DNA of 64,000 nt from Actinokineospora diospyrosa. Lineage in GTDB: Bacteria; Actinomycetota; Actinomycetes; Mycobacteriales; Pseudonocardiaceae. Each line of letters opens with the position of its first letter. The stretch's first letter is position 1. Shown in pieces: positions 26,009-36,037 of the stretch. Under the pieces are notes generated by a model. That model did not search any database. It saw nothing but the letters and a program-made list of their open reading frames with translations, and was not told the origin of the DNA. The stretch covers positions 286,194 through 350,193 of the forward strand of contig NZ_JAMTCO010000010.1 of the NCBI RefSeq assembly GCF_024171925.1. Direction: 5' to 3'. The position numbers and the translations under genes were made by a program.

Positions 26009-26614
26009 GTGACCGAGCTCCACGCGACGAGGACGAACCCGCCGTGGGAGGGCCTGGAGGGTACCGAGCGGCACGCCGCGTGCGTGATCGCCGCTCGCGA
26101 GGGCCGCAAGGGGGCGCTCGACGTCCTGGTGGCCGAACTGACCCCGTTGGTGTGGCACATCGCCAGAGGCGCCGGGCTGGACCGCTCGGCGGCCGAGGAC
26201 GTCGCCCAGACCGTGTGGCTGGCGCTGCTGCGCCACGTCGACTCGATCGCCGAGCCGAGGGCGGTGGTCGGGTGGCTGATCACCACCACCCGGCGCGAGG
26301 CCAAGCGCACCAGGCAGCGCTCGGCCACCCAGTTCGAACTGCCCCCGGAGGTGGCCGAGCACGTTCCGAGCACCGAGCCGCAGCCGGAGGCCGAGGCGTT
26401 GCGCACCGAGCGCGACCACACCCTGTGGTCGGCGTTCCACCGGCTCGACCAGCGCTGCCAGGAGCTGCTCCGGCTCACCGTGCTGGCCGGTCGCGCGGAG
26501 TACAAGGTCGTTGCCGAGGTGCTGCGGATGCCGCACGGCAGCATCGGACCGACGCGGGGTCGTTGCCTCAACGCACTGCGCGCGCTGTACGACAATGGGG
26601 ATGGTGGCAGATGA
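26009..26614 (+). CDS. sigma-70 family RNA polymerase sigma factor (ECF-like)
   Basis: 201 residues. Region 2 is visible at ALDVLVAELTPLVWHIARGA and SAAEDVAQTVWLALLRHVDS, with the ECF-like GWLITTTRREAKR. Region 4 is visible at LDQRCQELLRLTVLAG, then YKVVAEVLRMPHGSIGPTRGRCLNALR. GTG 26009 has GGGAG five bases upstream. Its stop overlaps the next start (ATGA), so the following protein is probably its partner. Target promoters are unknown. Confidence 0.85.
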   Translation: MTELHATRTNPPWEGLEGTERHAACVIAAREGRKGALDVLVAELTPLVWHIARGAGLDRSAAEDVAQTVWLALLRHVDSIAEPRAVVGWLITTTRREAKRTRQRSATQFELPPEVAEHVPSTEPQPEAEALRTERDHTLWSAFHRLDQRCQELLRLTVLAGRAEYKVVAEVLRMPHGSIGPTRGRCLNALRALYDNGDGGR

Positions 26615-27096
26615 GGACCATGGACGACTACGAGATGGACCCCGCCGAGCAGGAGTACTGGCTGGCCCAGGTCGCCAGGCTGGTCGACGAGCTCGACCCG
26701 GTCCCATCGGGTCTGGTCGAGCGGGCCCAGTTCGCCATCGACCTCGAGGACATCGACGCCGAGGTGGAGCTGGAGGCCGCGCGGTGGGCCGACCAGCGCC
26801 CGCTGGCCGGTGTCCGCGGCGGCGCGCCGGGGACGATCACCTTCTTCGTCGGCGACCTGACCGTCATGGTCAACGTGACCAGGACCGGCGAGAAGCAGCG
26901 CATCGACGGGTGGCTGGTGCCCGCGGGTGAGCACGGGGTGGAGGTCCGCGTGGCCGACCACGGCTCGACCGCGACCACGGCCGACGAGGGTGGTCGGTTC
27001 GTGCTCACGGAGGTGCCGCGGGGCACCACGCAGATCCTGGTGCGGATGAACGGTGGCAAGCCGCGCACCGTCGTCACCCCTACCGTCGAGCTCTAA
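26611..27096 (+). CDS. sigma-factor-coupled protein with a carboxypeptidase-regulatory-like C-terminus
   Basis: 161 residues. An acidic N-terminal region (EYWLAQVARLVDELDPVPSG, then FAIDLEDIDAEVELE) is followed by a beta-rich C-terminal half (VNVTRTGEKQRIDGWLVPAG, GRFVLTEVPRGTTQILVRM) resembling carboxypeptidase-regulatory/transthyretin-like folds. No membrane helix or zinc motif, so it is not a classical anti-sigma factor. The ATGA overlap with the sigma gene suggests a regulator or sensor for it. In related genomes such pairs often precede a CHAT protein (recalled, not checked); here a convergent helicase follows after seven bases. Confidence 0.6.
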   Translation: MRTMDDYEMDPAEQEYWLAQVARLVDELDPVPSGLVERAQFAIDLEDIDAEVELEAARWADQRPLAGVRGGAPGTITFFVGDLTVMVNVTRTGEKQRIDGWLVPAGEHGVEVRVADHGSTATTADEGGRFVLTEVPRGTTQILVRMNGGKPRTVVTPTVEL

Positions 27097-27103
27097 CGGC
27101 CTC

Positions 27104-29341
27104 TTAGGCAAGCCTGCTCAGGGCAGCAGGCAGGTCCGTCGAGCTCACTACGCCGACCCACTGGGTCGCCCGAGTGAGCGCTACGTAGAGGTCGTTGAGT
27201 CCGCGCTCGGACTCGTCGACGATGGCAGCAGGTTCAACAACGAGCACGCCATCGAACTCCAAGCCTTTGGACTGCCGGACAGTCAGCACAACGACCCGGC
27301 TCTCCAGTTCGAGTCGCTCTCCCACTGCCGCGTCGGGCATCCGCGCGAGCACTGTCTGACCTACCTCTTCGACCAGCGCCGCAGGCACGAGTACCGCCAC
27401 TGTTCCGGGGTGGTCCTCAGCGGCCAAGTCCGCCACAGTGCCAGGCAGGTCGGTGTGGGCCACTCGCCGCGACCACGGCTCGACGCCGGTTTCCCGTACC
27501 GAGCTGGGTGGGACCAACCCCGTCTTCAGCGCGGCAAGTACATCAGAGGCGACGGCCATAATCTCCGCAGGAGTGCGGTAATTGACCGAAAGTTCCGTGA
27601 GGCGCCAGCGGTCTTCGACATACGGGGCCAAGATGCCCGCCCAGGTGTCGGTACCGGCTAGATCCCCGGTCTGGGCAACGTCGCCGACGAGCGTCATCGA
27701 CCTTGTAGGGCAACGGCGCATCAGGACCCGCCAGGCCATAGCGGACAGCTCTTGTGCCTCGTCCACGATGACGTGTCCGAACGTCCAGGACCGGTCCGCC
27801 GCAGCACGCTCAGCGGCGGTGCGGTGGTCTTCGTCGTCGTATCGCTCGGCGAGGCGGCTCGCGTCGATGAGGTCGTAGGCGGTGAGGATGTCCGGGTCGG
27901 CGTCGTCTTCCATCTGGAGGATGTCCAAGACGCCTTGCGCGTAGTCCTGCTCGTCGCGGCGACGGCGCTCGGCGGCGGCGCGCTCGGCCCGGTCGTCCAC
28001 ACCGAGCCATTCGGCGGCCTCGTCGAGCAGCGGGGCGTCCGCGGCGGTCCAACCGAGCCGGGGCGACCTCAACAGCAGCGCCCGGTCTTCCTCGCTGAGG
28101 TCAGGTAGGGCCGTCTCAAGCCGTTCGGCGGACGCGTAGAGGTCTGTGAGCAGTTGCTGCGGCGTCAGTTGCGGCCATAGAGCCTCAATCGCGTCCTGCA
28201 CGGCGTCATCGGCCGCCAACTCGCGACGGATGTCGGCCATGTCCCCCTCGTCGAGGAACTCGGCGCCGAGTCGGTTGGCCTCTTGTCTGGTCAACGCCGC
28301 GACGATGGCCTCGGCGAACAGCGGGCGGGCCTCGTTGTGCGGGCGGCGGGTGCGTCTGGCCCGGCTTCTTGCCGCAGTGATGGTGGCCTGGTCGAGCACC
28401 ATCTCTTCCCGTTCGACGATGAGGACCATGGGGTCCTCAGGCACCTCTTGCCTGTCCGCCACCGCGCGGCGCACGGCCTCCACCATCTCTATGCGGCCCT
28501 TGATCTCCGCTGCCCGGGCTGGTTCGGGACGGTGCCCGCGAACACCGGGATAGAGGTCGCCAACGGTCTGAAGGAGCACGCCGGTCTCACCGAGGGACGG
28601 TAGGACCTGCCCGATGTACTTGAGGAATGTCGCGTTAGGACCAACGATCAGCACACCGCGGCGGGACAACTGCTGGCGGTAGGTATAGAGCAGATACGCG
28701 GCACGGTGGAGCGCCACCGCCGTCTTACCGGTGCCCGGGCCGCCTTGTACGACGAGAACACCGTTGAGTCCCGAACGGATGATCTCGTCCTGCTCGGCCT
28801 GGATGGTCTCGACGATGTCGGACATGCGGCCGGTCCTGGTGGCGTTCAGTGCCGAGAGCAGTGCGGCCTCGCCGACCACGCCCGCGGCGGCGCCGTCCTG
28901 GCCGTCGACGAGGTCGAGCACCTCGTCGTCGATGCCGGTGACCTTGCGCCGGGACGTGCGGATGTGGCGGCGCCTGCGCACCCCGTCCGGGGAGGCGGCG
29001 GTGGCCAGGTAGAACGGCCTGCTCGCCGGCGCGCGCCAATCCATCAGCAGCGGTTCGTAGTCGCCTTCGGAGTCGAACAACCCAATGCGGCCGACATAGC
29101 TGCGGGCCCCATCAGCGAAATCGAGCCTGCCGAAGCACAATCCGTTCTCGGCGGCACCGTATTGCGCCAACTGCTCGCTGTAATGCGAGGTCGCCGCGTC
29201 CCGCTGGGTCATCGCCTGCGGGTTGCTGCTGGTCTCCCGCAGGGTCCTGGCCAGGCGGGAGTCGGTGTCGGCCCGCAACCGGTCGAGGTGCGCGTAGAGC
29301 ATGCTGACGTAGTCCTGCTCCACGTCGAGCTCGGTTGACAA
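27104..29341 (-). CDS. HelD-type RNA polymerase-associated UvrD/Rep ATPase
   Basis: 745 residues. A long charged N-terminal arm (DYVSMLYAHLDRLRAD, and onward) is followed by a split superfamily 1 motor: Walker A GGPGTGKTAVALHRAAYLL near 202, motif II VIVDEAQELSAMAWR, a central insertion, and motif VI VALTRATQWVGVV. HelD proteins enter the RNA polymerase channels and release stalled enzyme; some relatives (HelR) protect against rifamycins. The rifamycin-associated element was not found upstream. The start is a TTG at 29341 with GGAGG four bases before it. Confidence 0.85.
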   Translation of the reverse strand: MSTELDVEQDYVSMLYAHLDRLRADTDSRLARTLRETSSNPQAMTQRDAATSHYSEQLAQYGAAENGLCFGRLDFADGARSYVGRIGLFDSEGDYEPLLMDWRAPASRPFYLATAASPDGVRRRRHIRTSRRKVTGIDDEVLDLVDGQDGAAAGVVGEAALLSALNATRTGRMSDIVETIQAEQDEIIRSGLNGVLVVQGGPGTGKTAVALHRAAYLLYTYRQQLSRRGVLIVGPNATFLKYIGQVLPSLGETGVLLQTVGDLYPGVRGHRPEPARAAEIKGRIEMVEAVRRAVADRQEVPEDPMVLIVEREEMVLDQATITAARSRARRTRRPHNEARPLFAEAIVAALTRQEANRLGAEFLDEGDMADIRRELAADDAVQDAIEALWPQLTPQQLLTDLYASAERLETALPDLSEEDRALLLRSPRLGWTAADAPLLDEAAEWLGVDDRAERAAAERRRRDEQDYAQGVLDILQMEDDADPDILTAYDLIDASRLAERYDDEDHRTAAERAAADRSWTFGHVIVDEAQELSAMAWRVLMRRCPTRSMTLVGDVAQTGDLAGTDTWAGILAPYVEDRWRLTELSVNYRTPAEIMAVASDVLAALKTGLVPPSSVRETGVEPWSRRVAHTDLPGTVADLAAEDHPGTVAVLVPAALVEEVGQTVLARMPDAAVGERLELESRVVVLTVRQSKGLEFDGVLVVEPAAIVDESERGLNDLYVALTRATQWVGVVSSTDLPAALSRLA

Positions 29342-29504
29342 CCGTCCTCCAATTGCCTTATAATCGCCACTAGCCGCATTTGTCTCGGCTATTCACACAC
29401 CGATTCCCCAATGTAGCGCATCCATTCTTGGTATGCCGCCCGCCGGTCGGTGCTGTCCCGAAACCACCGTTGTCCGCTCGCTCGCGCGCTGCCCCGGCAA
29501 CGCG

Positions 29505-29534
29505 AAAGGCCCGGTCCCCGAGGGGACCGGGCCT
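29505..29534. terminator. terminator hairpin after groL2
   Basis: AAGGCCCGGTCCCC at 29505-29518 and its exact complement at 29521-29534, a 14-bp stem with a two-base loop, 20 bases past the groL2 stop on the minus strand. The rest of the 212-base gap to helD holds the helD promoter region and nothing else recognised. Confidence 0.8.
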
Positions 29535-29553
29535 TGTCGGCTTGGGGCGTGGC

Positions 29554-31314
<1,761 letters not shown>

Positions 31315-31341
31315 TTAGCACTCGGGGCACGCGAGTGCAAG
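31315..31341. promoter_or_regulatory. CIRCE operator 2 (HrcA site) of groL2
   Basis: TTAGCACTC, nine bases, GAGTGCAAG. The left arm is a perfect consensus. It lies seven bases beyond operator 1, and the two centres are 34 bases apart, about three helical turns, which favours cooperative HrcA binding. It ends nine bases from the stop of the kinase gene. Confidence 0.9.
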
Positions 31342-31350
31342 AAATGCAGC

Positions 31351-32634
31351 TCAGGGGGGTGGCACGATCGTGAACGACGGACCGGTCGGGCGCGCGGTCG
31401 TCGTGCGCGGCGGCGAGCTCGGGGCGCTCGGCTTGACCGTGCCGGTCGCGGGCCCCACCGGGATCGAGGGCACCGCCGGTCCGGTGCTGGTCCCCGGGTC
31501 CCCGCCCCCGGACTCGCCCGTGAGCAGCAGGATCGCGGCGATGATGGCGCCGATGGCGACCACGCCGACGATCACCGGGGCGATCCAGCGGGTGCCGCTC
31601 TTCTTCTCGTCGAACGCGGTCGTGCGGACCGGCGCGGGTGGGCGCAATCGGACCGGCTCCGGCTGCGGGGCCTGGTACTGCTGGCGGACCGGCTCGACGG
31701 GCACCATCAGCGTCTGGTTGGGCCCCTGGGGCTGGTTGGTCACGCGGGTCTGGTTCGGGACGCCCGGGATGGTGGGGTTGGGCACACGCGGCGGCGGGGG
31801 CATGGGCCGGGAGAGCGCCTGCCGGGCGGCGGCGACCAGCTCGCGGCAGCTCGCGTAGCGGTGCGCGGGGTTCTTGGCCATGCCGCGGCGGATGACGTCG
31901 TTGATCGCGGGGGTCAGCGCGATGTAGTCGGTCAGCGACGGGACGTCACGGTTGAGGTGTCCTTGGATGACTTCCGACACTTGACCGTAAAAGGGCGGCC
32001 TTCCGGCAAGGCAGGCGAAGAGGACGCACGCGAGCGAGTAGGCGTCGGTGCGGCCGTCGACCGGCTCCCCGCGTAGGTGCTCCGGCGCGGCGTAGGTGGG
32101 GGAACCGAGGAAGTCCCCGCCCCGGGTCCGGTGGCCTGTCGCGCCGCGGCGGGTGAGGCCGAAGTCGGCGACGTAGATGTGCTCGGACGCCGATTCGCGC
32201 GTGGTGACCAGCACGTTGGCGGGCTTGACGTCGAGGTGGACCAGGCCGCGCTCGTGCAGGTTGTCGAGGGCCTCGGCGACCTGGGCGAGCAGGTTCAGCG
32301 TGCGCTGCGGCGCGAGCGGGCCGTCCTTGATGAGGCTGGCCATGTCAGAGCCGTCGACGAGCCGCATCGCGATGTAGAGCAGGCCGTCGACCTCACCGAA
32401 GTCGTAGAGCGGGACGACGTTGGCGTGGTCGATGGCGGAGGTGTTGCGCGCCTCGTCCACAAAGCGCTCGCGGAACTCGGGATCCTCGGTGAGGTGCTCA
32501 GCGATGACTTTGAGGGCCACCTTGCGGCCCAAGCGGATGTCGGTTGCCCGGTACATAACGCTCATGCCGCCCTTACCGAGCACACCGTCGATGCGGTAGT
32601 GCCCGAGGCGACGCCCGGTTAGGTCTTCCGACAC
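31351..32634 (-). CDS. membrane Ser/Thr protein kinase
   Basis: 427 residues. Kinase domain 1-270: glycine loop LGKGGMSVMYRA, catalytic lysine in VALKVIAEH, catalytic loop VHLDVKPANVLV near 133, DFG in YVADFGLTRRG near 157, and APE in YAAPEHL. A Pro/Gln-rich linker leads to one membrane helix (WIAPVIVGVVAIGAIIAAIL, about 345-365) and a short Thr/Pro-rich outer tail without PASTA repeats. The arginine of the usual HRD is leucine, making it a non-RD kinase. GTG 32634 gives the Pkn-type start LTGRRLGHYRIDGVLG. It diverges from moeA with 92 bases between. Confidence 0.88.
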   Translation of the reverse strand: MSEDLTGRRLGHYRIDGVLGKGGMSVMYRATDIRLGRKVALKVIAEHLTEDPEFRERFVDEARNTSAIDHANVVPLYDFGEVDGLLYIAMRLVDGSDMASLIKDGPLAPQRTLNLLAQVAEALDNLHERGLVHLDVKPANVLVTTRESASEHIYVADFGLTRRGATGHRTRGGDFLGSPTYAAPEHLRGEPVDGRTDAYSLACVLFACLAGRPPFYGQVSEVIQGHLNRDVPSLTDYIALTPAINDVIRRGMAKNPAHRYASCRELVAAARQALSRPMPPPPRVPNPTIPGVPNQTRVTNQPQGPNQTLMVPVEPVRQQYQAPQPEPVRLRPPAPVRTTAFDEKKSGTRWIAPVIVGVVAIGAIIAAILLLTGESGGGDPGTSTGPAVPSIPVGPATGTVKPSAPSSPPRTTTARPTGPSFTIVPPP

Positions 32635-32726
32635 GCAGACGAGCCTAACGTCCGCGTTGTGTCGGCCGCGTCGGGTTCGACCAATGCCGCGCCCGGTTCG
32701 ACCAACGGGCGGGCAAGATTGACGGG

Positions 32727-33941
32727 GTGAACACGGCCAAGCGCGTGCTGACCCCGCAGGAGTACCGGCTCGAAGTCGAGGCGTTGGTGCCACCGCTCCC
32801 CGTGGTGCGGCTTCCTTTGGCGCGGTGCAGGGGGCTGGTACTGGCCGAGGATGTCGTGGCGGGCGTGTCACTACCGCCGTTCGACAACTCCGCCATGGAC
32901 GGGTACGCGGTACGTGCGTCCGATGTGGTCGGTGCGTCCGCCGAGAGCCCAGTACGGCTACCGGTCGCCGATGACATCCCGGCGGGGCGGACCGATGTTC
33001 GCCCGCTCGCGCCCGGCACGACCCAGCGGATCATGACGGGCGCACCGCTACCCGAGGGCGCGGACGCGATCATCCAGGTGGAGTTGACCGACGGCGGGGT
33101 CGACACCGTGCGGATCGACGCGTCAGCGGTCCCGCGCACGCACGTGCGGTTCACCGGAGAGGACGTGCGCGCGGGGGACGTCGTGCTGCGGGCGGGGACG
33201 GTTTTGCACCCTCCGCAGTTGGGTCTAGCGGCGGCCGTTGGCGTGGCTGAGCTTCCCGTGCGCAGGCGCCCGCGCGTACTTGTGCTTTCCACTGGCTCAG
33301 AGTTGGTCGCCCCTGGCGAGTCGTTGGCGCCGGGGCAGATCTATGAGTCGAACAGCGTGCTCTTGGCCGCGGCGGTGGAAGAGATCGGCGGCGAGGCCAC
33401 CGTGCTCCGGTTCGTACCGGATGACGTGGATGAGTTCCGCGCCGTTGTCACCCGACACGCCACTGAAGCCGATGTGCTGGTGACCTCAGGTGGCGTGAGC
33501 GCGGGCGCATATGAGGTGGTCAAGGATGCCCTGACCGGGCATGGCGTTGAGTTCGTGCAGGTGGCGATGCAGCCCGGTGGGCCGCAAGGACGCGGGGTGT
33601 TCGCGGGGCTTCCGGTGCTAACGCTGCCGGGCAACCCAGTTAGCGCTGCCTTGTCGTTCGAGCTGTTCGTGCGTCCCGCTCTGCTGGCCGCTATGGGCCA
33701 CAGTCGGACCGAGCGCCCTCGGTCCCGGGCGCGCGCGACCGCGGCGATGTCGTCGCCGCCGACCCGAGTTCAGTACCGCCGCGGTCACCACGACGCTGGT
33801 CACGTCGAGGTGGTCCCAGTGGGTGGACCCGGCTCCCACTTGCTGGCGTCCTTCGCCGCGTCGAACTGCCTGATCGAGATCCCGGCCGGGGTCGCCGCGG
33901 TGGCCGCCGGGGACGAGGTCGACCTGGTCCTACTCGACTGA
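32727..33941 (+). CDS. moeA: molybdopterin molybdenumtransferase MoeA
   Basis: 404 residues. It inserts molybdate into adenylylated molybdopterin. Motifs: PPFDNSAMDGYAV, IMTGAPLPEGADAII, VLSTGSELV, SGGVSAGAYEVVKDAL, LPGNPVSAALSFELFVRPAL. GTG start at 32727. By position it matches moeA2 of M. tuberculosis (Rv0438c). It could supply Moco to the CoxSLM enzyme at 11392-15169. Confidence 0.93.
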   Translation: MNTAKRVLTPQEYRLEVEALVPPLPVVRLPLARCRGLVLAEDVVAGVSLPPFDNSAMDGYAVRASDVVGASAESPVRLPVADDIPAGRTDVRPLAPGTTQRIMTGAPLPEGADAIIQVELTDGGVDTVRIDASAVPRTHVRFTGEDVRAGDVVLRAGTVLHPPQLGLAAAVGVAELPVRRRPRVLVLSTGSELVAPGESLAPGQIYESNSVLLAAAVEEIGGEATVLRFVPDDVDEFRAVVTRHATEADVLVTSGGVSAGAYEVVKDALTGHGVEFVQVAMQPGGPQGRGVFAGLPVLTLPGNPVSAALSFELFVRPALLAAMGHSRTERPRSRARATAAMSSPPTRVQYRRGHHDAGHVEVVPVGGPGSHLLASFAASNCLIEIPAGVAAVAAGDEVDLVLLD

Positions 33942-33996
33942 TGGCGCCAGGTAACCATATACTGAGCCAAGCAAGTCAATTCCTCACAATCGGCCA

Positions 33997-34097
33997 TTGA
34001 TCCACGTGGTGGCCGCCGGCTACACTGGACGGGTTCCACGATGGGCGCCCGGTGGCCGGGTATGTGCCGTCGGGGGGTGCATACCCGGCCACCGGGC
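33997..34097 (+). promoter_or_regulatory. psd-pssA promoter and long leader hairpin
   Basis: TTGATC (33997-34002), 18 bases, TACACT (34021-34026) fits a housekeeping promoter. About 13 bases after the expected start is an 18-bp perfect inverted repeat (34047-34064 with 34080-34097) around a 15-base loop. It has no T run. It may shield or attenuate the psd message, or act as the moeA terminator. Confidence 0.55.
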
Positions 34098-34197
34098 AAC
34101 CCCCGTCCGACCAGGTGGCGGCTACCTCCCCGGGCTGACCCCGGTCTGGCGTAGCGTGTGCGGAAATCCGGCCGAGACACGAGGACACCGCGACCAG

Positions 34198-34911
34198 ATG
34201 ACCGCTCACCAGCCCAAGAAGGCAGGCGCGCTCCAGCACGCCGTCGAGTTGACCAAGAGCATCATCCCCCCGGTGCACCCGGGTGGTCGCCCGTTCATCC
34301 TCGGCGCGCTCGGCGCGACCCTGGCGGTACGACTGGCTTCCAAGCGGGCCAGCGTTGGCGCTGCCGTGTTCACGGCGTGGCTGGCGTGGTTCTTCCGCGA
34401 GCCCAAGCGCGTCACCCCGCGCCGCCCCGGCATCGCCGTGGCACCGGCTGATGGCACGGTCTCGCACGTCATCGAGGCGGTCCCACCGGCCGAACTGGAC
34501 CTCGGCGACGAGCCCATGCTGCGCGTGAGCGTGTTCCTGTCCGTCTTCGACGTGCACGTGCAGCGCGCGCCCGGGACCGGGCAGGTCGTCCGCGCTGTGC
34601 ACAAGGCGGGCAAGTTCCTCTCCGCCGACCTCGACGAGGCGAGTGAGGTCAACGAGCGCAACAGCCTGCACCTGCGCACGGACGAGGGGCACGACCTCGC
34701 CGTCGTCCAGATCGCGGGTCTTGTCGCGCGACGCATCCTCTGCCACGTGTCCGATGGCGACAAGGTCCTCGCGGGCACCACCTACGGGCTCATCCGCTTC
34801 GGTTCGCGCGTAGACCTCTACGTGCCCGCCGGTAGCCGCGTCCTCGTGGAGCCCGGCCAGCGGACCATCGGTGGGGAGACCGTGCTCGCCGAGCTGCCCC
34901 CGGTGGGCTGA
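34198..34911 (+). CDS. psd: phosphatidylserine decarboxylase, short actinobacterial form
   Basis: 237 residues. It makes phosphatidylethanolamine. Features: APADGTVSHVIEAV, a membrane-facing stretch VRLASKRASVGAAVFTAWLAWFF split by basic residues, FLSVFDVHVQRAP, and the self-cleavage site in IRFGSRVDLYVP (Gly202-Ser203), which yields the pyruvoyl group. ATG 34198 gives MTAHQPKK; an extended frame upstream covers the leader hairpin. pssA follows after three bases. Confidence 0.92.
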   Translation: MTAHQPKKAGALQHAVELTKSIIPPVHPGGRPFILGALGATLAVRLASKRASVGAAVFTAWLAWFFREPKRVTPRRPGIAVAPADGTVSHVIEAVPPAELDLGDEPMLRVSVFLSVFDVHVQRAPGTGQVVRAVHKAGKFLSADLDEASEVNERNSLHLRTDEGHDLAVVQIAGLVARRILCHVSDGDKVLAGTTYGLIRFGSRVDLYVPAGSRVLVEPGQRTIGGETVLAELPPVG

Positions 34912-34914
34912 CCG

Positions 34915-35904
34915 ATGGCCCCGACCGCGCCCGGTGTGCGGCTGCTGCCCAACGCGCTGACCGTCCTGGCCATGTGCGCGGGCCTGTCCGCCGTCCAGTT
35001 CACCCTCAACCGCCAGTACGACGCCGCGATCGCAGCGATCGCCATCGCCGCCGTGCTCGACAGCCTCGACGGGCGCATCGCCCGACTGCTCGACGCCACC
35101 AGCAAGATGGGCGCGGAGCTCGACTCGCTCGCGGACGCCATCTCGTTCGGGGTCGCCCCCGCGCTCATGCTCTACATCTGGCGCTTCGGCGGTGACCGGG
35201 TCGGCTGGGTGTTCGCCCTCTTCTTCGCCGTCTGCATGGTGTTGCGGCTTGCCCGGTTCAACACGCTGCTAGAGGACACAGAACAACCGGTTTATACCAA
35301 GGAGTTCTTCGTCGGCGTGCCTGCGCCCGCGGGTGGGCTCTTGGTGCTGCTGCCGCTGATCCTCACCAACGAGTTCGGCGACAACGGCCACTGGTGGCAG
35401 TCCAAGGCCGCGGTGATGGTGTGGATGGTCGCGGTCGCTGCTCTTTCCATCAGCCGGCTTCCCACGCTGTCGGTCAAGACGGTTCGCGTGTCACCGCGCG
35501 CGGTGGCACCGCTGTTGGTCCTGGTCGGACTTCTTGCCGCTGCCGTCATCACCTACCCGCTGGTGACCCTGTCTGCGGTTCTGGTCGTCTACTTGTTGCA
35601 CATCCCTTACGCGGTCCGGCGCAAGCACTGGCTGGCGAACCACCCAGAAGCATGGGACGTACCACCCCGGGAACGCCGGGCGATCCGCCGGGCGCATGGC
35701 TCGCGTCGCAGGCTCGGCTTGCGCCCACCACTGCGCCGAGTCGCCGGAGCAGCTCGACGTGCCGTCTTGCGCCCGATGCGCAACGGCGACTGGCCGCGGA
35801 TCTCACTGCCCACTGATCCCCGGCCACCTGGCGCACGAGGCCGAGCGTGGCGGCGGACGGGCCTGCGCAAGAACGATCGGCCGGGCGAGAACAAGCCCCG
35901 CTGA
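34915..35904 (+). CDS. pssA: CDP-diacylglycerol-serine O-phosphatidyltransferase
   Basis: 329 residues. The CDP-alcohol transferase motif D-G-x2-A-R-x8-G-x3-D-x3-D is complete in the segment beginning SLDGRIARLLDATSKMG. About eight membrane helices. The C-terminal 80 residues are an Arg/Pro-rich cytoplasmic tail (RRLGLRPPLRRVAGAARR) longer than usual. With psd it forms the phosphatidylethanolamine pathway. Same order as Rv0437c-Rv0436c. Confidence 0.9.
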   Translation: MAPTAPGVRLLPNALTVLAMCAGLSAVQFTLNRQYDAAIAAIAIAAVLDSLDGRIARLLDATSKMGAELDSLADAISFGVAPALMLYIWRFGGDRVGWVFALFFAVCMVLRLARFNTLLEDTEQPVYTKEFFVGVPAPAGGLLVLLPLILTNEFGDNGHWWQSKAAVMVWMVAVAALSISRLPTLSVKTVRVSPRAVAPLLVLVGLLAAAVITYPLVTLSAVLVVYLLHIPYAVRRKHWLANHPEAWDVPPRERRAIRRAHGSRRRLGLRPPLRRVAGAARRAVLRPMRNGDWPRISLPTDPRPPGARGRAWRRTGLRKNDRPGENKPR

Positions 35905-36037
35905 TCTGGGCGGGGTCGCGGCCAGCCGGGTGGGCGTGGGTTGACGCGGTCGGCCACCCGAGCTGGCGAAGTCCGCCGTGTCGACGGCTGTGGACAACTT
36001 CCGCGGTGATCTCCGCCGAGGAACTACTCTCGGTCCC

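Noticed and set aside
29342-29400. Rifamycin-associated element upstream of helD
   Set aside because: The GC-rich 19-bp palindrome known from rifamycin-responsive genes was not found.
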